Counted from the stretch's first letter, positions 49,598 to 59,978 are shown. The stretch: DNA of 64,000 nt from Bicyclus anynana (GCF_947172395.1 NC_069102.1:14219383-14283382); one strand, 5' to 3'. A program made the numbers and translations. The notes: a model not told the origin generated them from the letters alone.

Positions 49598-49737
49598 TTT
49601 CCTAAGCCGAAGGTTGCCTGGAAGAAATCGCTACTTAGCGATTTTGTATGCTGATCTCTTCTTAATATGTTTTTATTTCACTTGTATTTGTCTTTGTGCT
49701 GTGCAAATAAAGAATACCTATCTATCTATCTATGGTA
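49598..49737 (+). mobile_element. LINE 3' UTR with TATC tail
   Basis: AAGGTTGCCTGGAAGAAATC, GCTACTTAGCGATTTTGTAT, GTGCAAATAAAGAATACC, then TATC repeats (49719-49735). Such a 3' end with AATAAAG and a short tandem tail is common in lepidopteran non-LTR elements. Confidence 0.6.
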
Positions 49738-50362
49738 GGTACGCAATGGTGAAAACATTTCTTCAAAGTATTCAAAGCAAGCGTTTAGGCTGTATCATCG
49801 TTTACTGCCGTGGTTGCAGTCAGTGTAGTTAAAAAAAATACGGAAACATTATGAGAGAATCTCAATCTAACTGGAACTTTTGAACAGGAATTAAAAGCGC
49901 ACATTTCGTATGCTAATACCTCCAACAGTCACTCTACATTTGAAATCTCTTTGACTGGCGCAAAGCTAGATATACCTAGGAATTCTAGAATTTAAACGTA
50001 CCGCACAGGAAGTGTAAACCTAGCCAGTTTAAATAAAGTTTTCGCTCCCGGTACGTACGTACTCCGCCTCTATATTCAGATTCAAAGTCGAATTCAAATC
50101 CAAAATATTCTCTTTCCAAGCGCTTGTATCTAAAAGTTCCTTTGAATTGTTGAAAAGTTTATTCTCTTGCCTCGGGGGTGATTTTTTGCGTTGAAACTTT
50201 TGGAATTCATATTATATTTGGGGCAAATAATTGGTGTATCATTTCTAAATTACTGTAACGTATTCTGTTTATTTAATTTGTTGTTTCAATAAGAGTAACA
50301 TTTCAATTAATCAATATCAATTAAAATGTTATTCGTAAAAATATTGGAAAATATCGTGTAAT
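49738..50362. other. No gene recognised
   Basis: AT-rich. AGATTCAAAGTCGAATTCAA near 50089 recalls the GTCAAA-tailed LINE ends. Confidence 0.4.
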
Positions 50363-50376
50363 ATATACACATAAGA

Positions 50377-50685
50377 GCCGTGATAGCCCAGTGGATATGA
50401 CCTCTGCCTCCGATTCCGGAGGGGGTGGGTTTGAATCCGGTCCGGGGTATGCACCTCCAACTTTTCAGTTGTGTGCATTTTAAGAAATTAAATATCACGT
50501 GTCTCAATCGGTGAAGGAAAACATCGTGAGGAAACCTGCATACCAGAGAATTATCTTAATTATCTGCGTGTGTGAAGTCTGCCAATCCGCATTGGGCCAG
50601 CGTGGTGGACTATTGGCCTAACCCCTCTCATTCTGAGGGGAGACTCGATCTCAGCAGTGAGCCGAATATGGGTTGATGGCGAACG
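50377..50685 (+). mobile_element. SINE-A, full length with 14-bp target duplication
   Basis: Head GCCGTGATAGCCCAGTGG, B box GGTTTGAATCCGG (one change), complete body and 3' end. ATATACACATAAGA flanks it exactly on both sides (50363-50376 and 50686-50699). The intact duplication and near-consensus sequence mark a young insertion. Confidence 0.9.
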
Positions 50686-50792
50686 ATATACACATAAGAT
50701 GAAAGTAACAGTATAAGGATTAGGTAACAAAACTAAAGAACAGTTCTCTAAGTAACCGAGTTACCGTATATTTTAGGAAGCAGTAAATCCCG

Positions 50793-50935
50793 CGCGCTTC
50801 AGTGGAGTTCAAAGCGTCTCTATTTCACGACCCCGCGACGAGTCGCCTCGCTACGGGGACAAATGACGGTTGAAATTAACGAAATTAGCGTCGCGCTAAT
50901 TCCTAGCCCCATTGTACGTACATCGAACAGACAGA
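50793..50935. promoter_or_regulatory. Duplicated element, copy 1
   Basis: A GC-richer element whose 41-bp core (50859-50899, ACAAATGACGGTTGAAATTA then ACGAAATTAGCGTCGCGCTA) recurs at 51942 with one difference. Flanks on both sides align only loosely. Not a family seen elsewhere here. Confidence 0.5.
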
Positions 50936-51004
50936 CACTTCTCACATTTTCTTCTATGATTACTTTATTGGGGTAGAATATGATTATATGTACCTAGATC
51001 TTTT

Positions 51005-51270
51005 TTCATCATTAGCCTATTTAATATTTAGTCCTTCCTCCTTTCATGAGAGGGGATATGGAGCTTAGACCCACCACGTTGCTTCAATACGGGTTTGCGG
51101 GATCAGGGTGATAATGTTAAATTAATAGCCACCATGGGATGTTGATGATAATGATCGGGCCGGCCGTGTTTTAGAAATTTTACTGAAAATTTCTTAGATG
51201 AAAGAAAAATAATATGCTTCATGATCCGACCCAAGATTCAAACCTAGGACATGGTGATTAAATTTCTACG
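51005..51270 (-). mobile_element. SINE-C, nearly complete
   Basis: ATCATTAGCCTATTTAAT, CATGAGAGGGGATATGGAGC, ACCCACCACGTTGCTTCAAT, GATGATAATGATCGGGCC, TGATCCGACCCAAGATTC and AACCTAGGACATGG (reverse B-box area). Confidence 0.65.
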
Positions 51271-51408
51271 GGTATGTTTTCAAATAAAACAGGCTCATGT
51301 TTGATCACGATTGTAAGTTTAAATGTAAGATGAGATACGTTTGCCTTTAAGATGTATATTTGATCCTTTTTAAATACTTGCATGTTCAGCGCATCCACGA
51401 TCATCAAC

Positions 51409-51604
51409 CTATACTAATATTATAAAGCTAAAGAGTTTATTTTTTTGTTTGTTTGATTTAACGCGCTAATCTCAGGAACTACTGGTTTGATTTGAAAAAT
51501 AGTTTCGGTGTTAAATAGTCCATTTATCGAGGAAGGCTATTTATTATCCCCAAATTTCGACGGGAACTGGAACTACGCGGCTGGAACCGCGCGGCGTCAG
51601 CTAG
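51409..51604 (+). mobile_element. Hel-1, full length
   Basis: TATACTAATATTATAAAGC to CGCGCGGCGTCAGCTAG. It lies between the two copies of the duplicated 41-bp core. Confidence 0.78.
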
Positions 51605-51876
51605 TATCAGAATAATACCTAAACAACGTACCATACAACGCCGTGCTTCTGAGAGAAAAAGATGTAATAATAAATCCGCGGGGTTTCTGAAATTTCATGA
51701 ATTAGCAATTAGGTACGATTTGCCTCATAATTTAATAAATATTTATTAATGACACTGAGATCTATTTGACATCAAATGACTTTACACAAATTCAACTTTA
51801 ACCTGCATGATAACATTAAACAATTGCATTCGAAATACAAAGTGACATCTGTATGTAGTTATTATTGTAGCAGTGA

Positions 51877-52020
51877 ATTCAGCTCGCAGTTGAAAGCGTC
51901 GCCATTACACGATCTTCGTGACACGGCGTTTTGTTTCGCGAACAAATGACGGTTGAAATTAACGAAATTAACGTCGCGCTAACTCGTAGCCGCTTTGTTA
52001 CGCGTTTCTCTCTGCTGGGA
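51877..52020. promoter_or_regulatory. Duplicated element, copy 2
   Basis: Partner of 50793-50935; core at 51942-51982. Shared looser blocks include TTCAG...AAAGCGTC and ATT-CACGA before the core. Confidence 0.5.
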
Positions 52021-52085
52021 GGGAGGGGGGATACAGGCGTGCTCTATGAGTGCTAATTTAGCGATGCATAAAATCAAATAATTAT

Positions 52086-52257
52086 TATCTATCTAATTTA
52101 TAATTCTTGAGTCGCGGTGTTTGTAACCGAATTCCTCCGAAACGGCTGAATAGATTTTTATGAATTTTTGAGTGCACATCGGAAGGTCTATGAATTGGCC
52201 AACATCTATTTTTCATACCTCAAAATGAGGCAAAACAACATTTGTCGGGTAAGCTAG
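52086..52257 (+). mobile_element. Helitron-like element, CTAG-ended
   Basis: ATCTATCTAATTTATAATTC, CCGAAACGGCTGAATAGAT and GTCGGGTAAGCTAG. The GTCGGGTA block is repeated just after the end (52263). Ends are less certain than for Hel-1. Confidence 0.45.
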
Positions 52258-52481
52258 TAAGTTTGTCGGGTAGTGGCATAAAATGATGGTCAATTTTTAA
52301 AGGCTGATTGCAAGATAAAGATTAATTTATGCGTTCTTTCTAGTGGGATTTTGAGCTTTGACGCTTTTCCAATGTGCGTTAGGGTCGGGCTTAGAGTGCC
52401 AATCATGTAAGGGACCCCATAAACGATCAACGATTTGTCAAACCAAATGTGTGTGTCAAACCATTTGATCTTTGTATCCTT

Positions 52482-52808
52482 TTTTTATTATTATTCTTTA
52501 CAAGTTAGCCCTTGACTACAATCTCACCTGATGGTAAGTGATGATGCAGTCTAAGATGGAAGCGGGCTAACTTGTTAGGAGGAGGATGAAAATCCACACC
52601 CCTTTCGGTTTCTACACGGCATCGTACCGGAACGCTAAATCGCTTGGCGATACGTCTTTGTCGGTAGGGTGGTAACTAGCCACGGCCAAAGCCTCCCACC
52701 AGCCAGACATGGACTAATTAAGAAAATCTTAATCTGCCCAGCCGGGGATCGAACCCAGGACCTCCATTTTCTAAATCCACCGCGCATACCACTGCGCCAC
52801 GGAGGCCG
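52482..52808 (-). mobile_element. SINE-B, full length
   Basis: A near-consensus copy from TATTCTTTACAAGTTAGCCC to ACTGCGCCACGGAGGCC, including GGGATCGAACCCAGGACC (reverse B box). It can serve as the reference for the family. Confidence 0.88.
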
Positions 52809-52829
52809 TCTTTGACCAATTAAAAGTGT

Positions 52830-53180
52830 GTCACGTTAACGCTTGCTCTAACAATCAGATTTTAGATAGTTCAGAGTTAAAGAACCGGTCAACGGATGCA
52901 TCACCGTCTTTCAAACTGCGAAAATAAAATGGTTGATAACATTAAAACTTAATAATCTTATTCTCATAACCCTAGGCTTTGATCTCATAATCTGTAACTA
53001 AACTAAAACATAATCACCCGTCCTCGTCCTCCGGCTGCTCCAATACCTCTTATCTATACTGGAAGAGGAGGCCGTGCAGTGGCTCACTAGAATCATGGTT
53101 GTTATTCACAATCCCTCAGATCACACTACACTAGGTAAATACCTAAAGAAGATGAATTGGCAATGAGTGCAACCTAAACT
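52830..53180. other. No gene recognised
   Basis: AT-rich with a slightly GC-richer part near 53020-53090 (CGTCCTCGTCCTCCGGCTGC). No supported feature. Confidence 0.4.
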
Positions 53181-53189
53181 AAATCTAAG

Positions 53190-53400
53190 TTCAAGCTATC
53201 TGATAAACACTATCTGGTAGTTTAATAGAGCACTCAGGTTGACTATTAAACTGTCGTGGAGTTAAGACATTAGCGTCACGTGACTGCTAATCTAGGGCTC
53301 AGTGTTTAACAATGGATTCGGTAACGGCTTGCCAAGGTGCGGCGAACGGGTTGCCGAACTAGTGTGTGCCACTTGGTTCTTGTAAGAATAATCTATTCAC
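53190..53400. promoter_or_regulatory. Possible enhancer: GATA cluster and palindromic E-box
   Basis: CTATCTGATAAACACTATC (53196-53214) gives three GATA-type cores in under 20 bp, and GTCACGTGAC (53275-53284) is a perfect E-box palindrome. GGTAACGGCTTGCC and CGAACGGGTTGCCG follow as a loose pair. Suggestive only. Confidence 0.28.
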
Positions 53401-53659
53401 CATTCATGAAATCGTTTTACGTTTATGTAAACTAAGAATAGAAAAGGGCCCAGAATTAAACCCTGTGAGACGCCCATTATGTTGGATTATAATACCTTTT
53501 GTATTTTATCACTAGACACTACACTAGACATGAACTTGATTGAATGAGTCTTTATAGATAGTCGAACGTGGCGTTTCAAAATAGCTTGTAAATTATGCGT
53601 ATTTAAAATAAATGCTTTTTATATTATTATCAGTATAATATTTTGATAGCCCAAAACAG

Positions 53660-53820
53660 GGACAGATCTCCTTGTAACGAGAATATGACGCTTGGTCCCC
53701 ACCAAGCTTCTCCTTTCCGAGTTTGCGGACTTAGTGATAATGTACGATTTTGTAACGATCTTTATCAGATGCTATTGATAAATTTTCATAAAGAATTGAG
53801 AGAGAAATGCTCAATATTTA
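53660..53820 (-). repeat. SINE-C fragment
   Basis: CTTGGTCCCCACCAAGCTTC, GAGTTTGCGGACTTAGTGAT and TTTGTAACGATCTTTATCAG are diverged SINE-C body blocks. Confidence 0.4.
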
Positions 53821-53994
53821 TAGCGTGACTTAGGACTTGGTTTAACTTGTAAACAGGATTTTCTGCCACACCTCTCTTTTTGTAAGACTCTGAATATTTA
53901 ACATTGCATTTCAGCTGTGATGACGTCTCATTATATCCAAAGAGTAGCCGATTTCCTTAGATAAGATAATTTTAACTATTATTATAAAAAGTAT

Positions 53995-54396
53995 AGATAC
54001 ATATTAATTGATTATGAAACACGGCTAAAACTCACGTGATATTACGTCGGAGTATGCCCGACTAGTTTCGAACCCATACGGGGCCCTTAGTCATGAGCTG
54101 GTTCTTGCATCGCGGCACGATCCAAACTGCGAAGCGGCTGCGCGACGCGCTGCTGCACGCATTGCGCGCGCGGAGAGGGGTTGAGTGGTGGGGAGTGAAG
54201 GTTCCGTTACACTCTCCGACGGTTCATTAATGTCATCTTCATTAGACTCGTCTTCTTGTAAGCAAACCGAACTAATGCTATCTTGTTCCAAGTTTGTTGT
54301 ATGTGACAATGAAAGAAATAGCGGTTTCCACGCTGTGGGCAGCAACCATCCATGATCCCGATTAAAAGTATAGATACAATTTTTTAAAAGAATCAA
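53995..54396 (-). pseudogene. Probable non-LTR element 3' end with acidic ORF
   Basis: On the minus strand a 101-codon frame (54396-54091) is acidic and Ser/Thr-rich (EDESNEDDINEPSESVTEPS) and then Ala/Arg-rich (SARAMRAAARRAAASQF). It runs into a block shared with 35130-35255 (reverse of CATGAGCTGGTTCTTGCATC). Coding tail plus dispersed 3' block suggests a retrotransposon end. Family not identified. Confidence 0.4.
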
Positions 54397-54781
54397 AAGC
54401 CTCAGTTATAAAACAAAGGAGATCACTGTAAGTTCTTGTTTCAAAAGTCAAAAACTTCAATTAAACTCGGTTAAAAGCTCCAATTCACTTTAAAGTCACG
54501 AATAAAAAATCTCCACTAAGTGTTTCGAGCATCGTGAAACCGGTACAAGCGTTATAGAGCCATTAAAAAAGTTAAAATTAACTCGCGCTAATAAAACCGA
54601 CTCTCGGTCGCAAGTGGAACGTGCCAGTCAAACTTGCACAAGAAAGTTATGTTGTCTTAACTCTGGGGTAAGTCTGGATTAAGCCGAAATACCCAGGTTT
54701 TAGATGTTTCAGAAAGTGTTTATTTAATAACCCACTCGCACAATAAAGGAGGTTTACTATGTATATATAATATAGTATATA
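54397..54781. other. No gene recognised
   Basis: AAAATTAACTCGCGCTAATA near 54568 weakly resembles the end of the 41-bp core at 50859. Otherwise nothing. Confidence 0.35.
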
Positions 54782-54794
54782 TTATGTAAAATAT

Positions 54795-55576
54795 CGGTTA
54801 ACAGACAGATATTGGAATATGTTAATGAATATATTTATTTAGGGCAGTTAGTATCACCAGCAGGATGCATGCAGAAAGAAATTGAAAGGAGAATAGCCAA
54901 CACTTGGAAGAGATATTGGTCACTAAGTGAAATTATGAAAAATAAAGAGACACCAATGTCGGAGAAACGGAAAGTGTTCAATACATGTATCCTGCCATGT
55001 CTAACGTACGCATGCCAAACATGGGCGTTAACTGAACATCAACAAAATAAAATTAATGTATGTCAGAACAGTTTAGAGAGAAGTATATTGTGTGTAAGGC
55101 GAAGAGACAGAATCCAGTTAAAAAGAATAAAAGAAAAAACTAAGTTCAAAAATGTTTACAATGTATGTAGAAAATTAAAATGGCAGTGGACGGGACATAT
55201 GTTGAGAGAAAAGAAAGAGAAATGGACAAAAATAATAACGGAATGGTACCCTAGAGATAGTAAACGAAATAGAGGAAGACAGATAAAGAGATGGGAAGAT
55301 GATTTCAAGAAAATAGGAGTACCAGAATGGATGCGATTAGCAAAAGACAGAAATACGTGGAAAATATTAGAGGAGGCCTTTGTCTGTACAAGACAAACTG
55401 TTTGAAAGGGAGATCAATTTAATATAATTTAATATAAAATATAGAAAATTACTATTTTAGCTAGTTGTTAACCCTACATTTTATTAACTTTGTTAGCAAG
55501 TAACTACTTGTATGTAATGATAAAAAACAGCAATAAAGGCTTATTTTATTTTATTTTATTTTTATTTATTTTTTAT
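54795..55576 (+). mobile_element. 5'-truncated RTE-clade LINE with 13-bp target duplication
   Basis: TTATGTAAAATAT lies exactly on both sides (54782-54794 and 55577-55589), defining the insertion. It carries the 3' end of the polymerase ORF, a short 3' UTR, AATAAA at 55532 and a TTATT-type tail (55541-55576). 5' truncation during reverse transcription explains the missing part. It differs in sequence from the more decayed RTE ends in this window. Confidence 0.88.
54797..55405 (+). pseudogene. RTE-clade LINE ORF, C-terminal 202 codons
   Basis: An uninterrupted frame to TGA encodes the end of a non-LTR retrotransposon polyprotein. Visible landmarks are EYIYLGQLVSPAG (after the RT palm), CILPCLTYACQTWALT (RT thumb-region pattern), KWQWTGHMLR (W-GH-R motif), RGRQIKRWEDDFKK (GR--RW-DD) and WMRLAKDRNTWKILEEAF (C-terminal WM--A-DR--W). 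Endonuclease and RT catalytic parts are missing through 5' truncation, so the copy cannot move itself. The lack of stops or frameshifts over 600 bp shows it is recent. There is no start codon of its own. Confidence 0.88.
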
Positions 55577-55639
55577 TTATGTAAAATATAATATCACAGG
55601 TAATATGTGTATACGTGTCTGTGCGTCTGTGTTACAAGT

Positions 55640-55810
55640 TCATCGATTATTGGGGAGGTGTTGGTATAAATAAGAGGGTATTATTGATGACTTGAGCTCA
55701 GTTGTTTGTTAGACAGCGTAGACACCGACACGCTGCCAGTCGTGTTAGTGTTAGTGTGGGCTTCGAGAACATATAGGCAGGGAAAGTGAGTGTTGATGCA
55801 TTCTAAAGGG
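55640..55810 (+). promoter_or_regulatory. TATA + initiator module, second copy
   Basis: GTATAAATAAGAGGGT (TATAAATA at 55665-55672) and, 33-35 bp on, CTCAGTTGTTTGTTAG (TCAGTT at 55698). CAGTCGTGTTAGTGTTAGTG follows. It matches 4545-4620 block for block. Confidence 0.42.
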
Positions 55811-56095
55811 ATCCCTTAAACCTACTCTCAAGGTCACAAGTCCTGGTACTCGTGGTGTTTCCTCTATCAAAAAAAAAAATGGTACAATCAATGTCGCTGC
55901 TGCTCATCACGTCTCATCTGTCTGTGGTACTGTAGTACTTATTTTTAATTTAATGACAAGTTTACAATGCAAGCAAGTCCTTGATTGCATCTTACACGAC
56001 GCCATGATGCTAAGATGTAAGCTTGCTTGGAAAAGGTACAAATTTATTCTACCCACACTTCTGACGGTATCTACGCGTCATTTTACTGGCATAGA
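55811..56095. other. No gene recognised
   Basis: Nothing supported beyond a short A-run near 55870. Confidence 0.4.
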
Positions 56096-56099
56096 TATT

Positions 56100-56362
56100 T
56101 TTATCTCACCTGATGGCAAGTGAAAATCTAAGAAGGAAGAAGGCCGACTTGTTAGGAGGAGGCTGATAATCCACACTCCTTTCAGTTTCTACACGTCATC
56201 GTACCGGAATGCTAAATCGCTTGGCGGTACTTTGCCGGTAGGGTGGTAACTTGTCAAGACTGGGACCAATCAAGAAAATCTCAATCAGCCCAGCCGGGGA
56301 TCGAACTCAGGACCTCCGTTATATAAATCCACTTCGTATACCTCTGCGCAACGGAGGCCGTC
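56100..56362 (-). mobile_element. SINE-B, tail-truncated
   Basis: ATCTCACCTGATGGCAAGTG to CTCTGCGCAACGGAGGCC, with GGGATCGAACTCAGGACC as reverse B box. A Hel-1 copy begins 12 bp later. Confidence 0.8.
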
Positions 56363-56373
56363 TCTATGGCAGA

Positions 56374-56577
56374 CTAGCTGACCCTGCGCGGTTTCACTCG
56401 CGTGGTTCCCGTTTCCGTACGAATATGGGGATATTATATAGGTTTCCTTGATAAATGGGCTATCTTACATTGAAAGATTTTTTCAAATCGAACCAGTAGT
56501 TCTTGAGATTAACGCGTTCACTCAAACAAACTCTTCAGCTTTATAATATTAAGTATAGATTATAATATTAGTATAGG
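56374..56577 (-). mobile_element. Hel-1 with doubled 5' end
   Basis: CTAGCTGACCCTGCGCGG to TTTATAATATTAAGTATAGA, followed at once by a second TTATAATATTAGTATAGG. The 5' terminus is therefore present twice, as in the copy at 5597. Confidence 0.76.
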
Positions 56578-56659
56578 TGAGTGACTCTGAACTTTCTTAT
56601 GAGTCTCATAGTTAAGAACTTTTAATATATGACAGTAATATGTAAAGTGTAGTCATAAA

Positions 56660-56800
56660 GGAAAGCGTGACGTCACGGCTGCAACACCTGCGTGCGCTCG
56701 TGCGGTGCTCAGTGCTCGGTGCTCGGCAGAGTGGAGTTACCAACTCTACCGGAAGTGTGTTTGGAAAGCGAACGCGGGATATTGCAGGAAACTGTTTGAC
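56660..56800. promoter_or_regulatory. Promoter-like islet with perfect CRE
   Basis: GTGACGTCAC (56667-56676) is a full palindromic cAMP-response-type site. CGTGCGCTCGTGCGGTGC and GTGCTCAGTGCTCGGTGCTC (short internal repeat) follow in CpG-rich sequence. No adjacent ORF is convincing. Confidence 0.35.
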
Positions 56801-56929
56801 TGAACTGATTTGTTATTCTACCGTACAAAAAAGTTTTTGAAAGCGAAAAGGCTTACTCTGACGTCATAGAAAATTAAGTATGTTATTCAGGTACCTTTAC
56901 CGTACTAAAATTTTAAATGCTAAAGTAAG

Positions 56930-57050
56930 TCTCTGTGTTACTTTTTAAGCTGACACTTGGTAATGGCGGTCTAATTGTCATTTGTATAAGGCGCTGTCAA
57001 TTTTATTCAGGGTTTAGTCGGACTTCTTTTATGACATAGTGATTTTCGTT
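56930..57050 (+). repeat. Second copy of the 23570 repeat
   Basis: CTTGGTAATGGCGGTCTAAT, TGTCATTTGTATAAGG, CGCTGTCAATTTTATTCAGG and GTTTAGTCGGACTTC. Confidence 0.5.
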
Positions 57051-57054
57051 ATTA

Positions 57055-57990
57055 ATGGGCTTATTGGAAATTGTTGTTATTGATATGATGTTAATTATTT
57101 TAGGTGGCCCATATATATTATTGTAAAGGCCGACAGAGATACAATATTGTTCATTATCCATACAGTAATCAGCTTTCATTACAGTAATTATAATATTATT
57201 TTTAATCAGCACACCGGCCGGCATATTCAACGGACAAAAGTTTGTCTTTTTCGGTTACTCCTTTGAAAGTTCATTAAATTTCGATGATGAATTAACAAAT
57301 TATTATTAATGAGTTGAATATATTAAAACTTCTACATTAACAACCATATTCAATGGCCAGAATGATATTTTTTTCCAAGTAAGAGTAGTGCTCTTTTATG
57401 GTTTTTTTCCACGTCAAATACAATTCAGCTTTCTCGGTTCCGATATAATGACTGTAGTATATTTCAAATGATCGTCAAAACGGAAAACCACTGTCACTTG
57501 TGTGATTCTAATTGGTAAACAAAATACATAATAACGCTGATCAAAATACAATCATGTGTAATACATTATTACTCTGATCTGACAATCGTGCGTGACAACA
57601 TAAAGTGCCTAATAGATGCCAGGACGAGTTTTATCAGAAGAAAACCCTATATATAATCTGTTCTCGTACAAATACAAGCACTAACTAATTAGTCGACACC
57701 AATCAGCTTAAGTCCAGTCCGCGCTAGAGGTGAAAGAATTAACTTTTTTCGTGCCCTCTTAGTCGGGGCAATTTAACTTTTATCATTAAAGTTTACGGGC
57801 TTCACTGCGATCCGACAAAATTACCTCTTTTCCGTTACTAATGACAAAAAATATATAATGTAAAAAGTAGATAAGTACGTGTATTTGAAACTTTGTCATA
57901 ACACGTCCTTAAACCATTTTGGAACGGTATATTATAGGAATAAATTTTTTAATAAAAAGTTGTTTACACCTGCCTCATTGTAGTATACTT
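57055..57990. other. No gene recognised
   Basis: AT-rich, no supported feature. Confidence 0.45.
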
Positions 57991-57993
57991 TCT

Positions 57994-58130
57994 CATTGGT
58001 GCTGTGGTCAGCCTAGTCTGCGGGTCATAAGGTACTGACTTCAAGTCCTGGCTTATGAAACTTTATGCTTATTATTGTTGGCACTACTATTAGCAATGGC
58101 CCGCGACATCATCCTTTGAATTTTAGAGAA
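57994..58130 (+). repeat. SINE-C head
   Basis: CTCATTGGTGCTGTGGTCAG (A-box area) and ACTTCAAGTCCTGG (B-box area) with GGGTCATAAGGTACTGA between. It looks like a tRNA gene in spacing but matches SINE-C heads and lacks a closing acceptor stem. Confidence 0.5.
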
Positions 58131-58139
58131 TGACCAATA

Positions 58140-58760
58140 CAATGTTTCTACACGTTATCCATTCGCTTCTCAAACTCAAATCTGACAATTTTTCAGCTTT
58201 CCTCTTGGTATGAAAAAAAAGAGAAATATAAGTTTTTCTTTCATTTCAAACAAACACATGGCAAACAGAGTAAAATTCCTCTCCTATTTATTAATATTTG
58301 GACATCTCATTCGATGCAATAGCAAAAAAAAAAACTAGAACTATTTTGGATGTATCATCCGTCATATTTATACATATGATGTAGTCTATGTCACCCGAAC
58401 CATTCATCAAAATCTACTAAGTAATTGTAGCCGCTTGAATATACTTAAATAAACTCCAAAACTTACTTATGAACATGTTTTAGTTTGTTAAAAACTATAG
58501 CTGAAACTATTAGTTTCCAAATAAGTTTACACCACATTGTGTTTTGTAAACTCCCATTACAGTTCACGTGAAGTGAATTAAAGTTCAATTATTCATTCAT
58601 TAATACGGAGGCTAGTTTTATTACGCGTTGTCAACATAGTTCACTAACTCGCTGAATAATTGCCGCCAGAACCGCTCATCGTGACAATTATTAATTATTA
58701 ACCACTTAGCATTGCCCGCGGCATCGCTCGCGCTTCTAAATTATTTTGTTGGTTGTGTTT
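58140..58760. other. No gene recognised
   Basis: AT-rich, no supported feature. Confidence 0.45.
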
Positions 58761-58764
58761 GTTT

Positions 58765-58990
58765 TTGACGTGACAACGTCCTATAATTCGATGGAGCCGG
58801 CTGCACACTCAAAAAAAAAGATGACGTCATGCATCGTTCCCTCGTTCTAGGGTTGCCAACTTTTTTTAAAAGAAATAAAGTATATTCTGGTCTATGAAGA
58901 TTATTAAACAGTATTTTAGAAAAAAGACCATTTTCTTTTGAAAAATGCAACCATTCCATCAGTATTTTCTTATGACGTTGTCACGTTCAA
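58765..58990. mobile_element. Fold-back element with ACGTGACAACGTC ends
   Basis: TTGACGTGACAACGTC (58765-58780) is matched, inverted and with one extra base, by GACGTTGTCACGTTCAA (58974-58990). AAGATGACGTCATGCATCG lies inside. 226 bp, no coding. Its family appears to be a lepidopteran DNA-element type. Confidence 0.6.
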
Positions 58991-58994
58991 CTAT

Positions 58995-59435
58995 CGTCAG
59001 TAAACCGACTTTACAGACAGCCGATTTTTTTTTCGTTTTTGATTTTTGGCTTTTTAGACAGACATCGTCTAGGACCACTGCCATGTTTATTTCTCTTGTC
59101 ATGCAGTGTTTGAAGTATGGTGCCAGTGCAATTGCACATAAGTAAGGATTTATTCTGTATGCCTTGCTTGCTTGCAGTGCAAGACCGGACCCTTTACTGA
59201 AACTATTGGGGCTTAAGAGATTTAATATATATGTATTAGGTTCTGGCGTGTGAGGTCCTATTTACAGCTCTCTGAAGGTTATGCTTACTATTAAAACACT
59301 TTGTCTCTACTACTGTTTTGCAAAAATTAATCAAAGGTAAATACAATTTAAACTTAGCAAGAAACGAGTTTTCTCCGCTGATATAATCTGAAAAGCGCTA
59401 GGATCGCCTTCGGTTATAACAATACTATATAGACC
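58995..59435. other. No gene recognised
   Basis: Nothing supported. TTGCTTGCTTGCAGTGCAAG near 59167 can form a small stem. Confidence 0.4.
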
Positions 59436-59439
59436 TTCT

Positions 59440-59545
59440 TAATCCGGCCCTCTCCCATCTCTACTATCTATTAACTACTTCCCTATCAAATTTCATCTTT
59501 GTACATCAAGCGGTTTTGGAGATTTCGTAATGAATGACATTACGC
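59440..59545 (-). repeat. Helitron-like fragment, mate of 12720
   Basis: AATCCGGCCCTCTCCCATC, CTATCAAATTTCATCTTTG, TACATCAAGCGGTTTTGGAG and ATTTCGTAATGAATGA. Confidence 0.45.
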
Positions 59546-59978
59546 ATTTAATTAAGATAATGTGCTGCGTTAGCAATGTATTTAGGTGTGTGTAACCGAC
59601 GCACGTATATATACATGTCCACACATACAAATGTTATTCTTGAGCGCTAATAAATCGTATAGTGTAAATAGCACAGTCCTATTTTTTTTGAATCAAATCC
59701 CGTTGGAAGTGAGGCGGACTTCATAAAAGTTTGTTTTTTCACATTAGCCCCGAGCAATAACGCTATTCTTAGTGCTAGGTTCGTCGGCGAATTCGCTCTT
59801 GAATCAACAGTAAAATAACCGATTTATTTCCAATTTTCGGAAAAAAATTCAAGTTGTATATGCAAACAACACATTTGGTATTCACGTCTCAATTTCTTCA
59901 ATAAAACACGGGCAAAACTTTGGTAAAGATTGCACCAATTGATGTCACCCTTATATGAGACTTCCACTGTAAACCATC

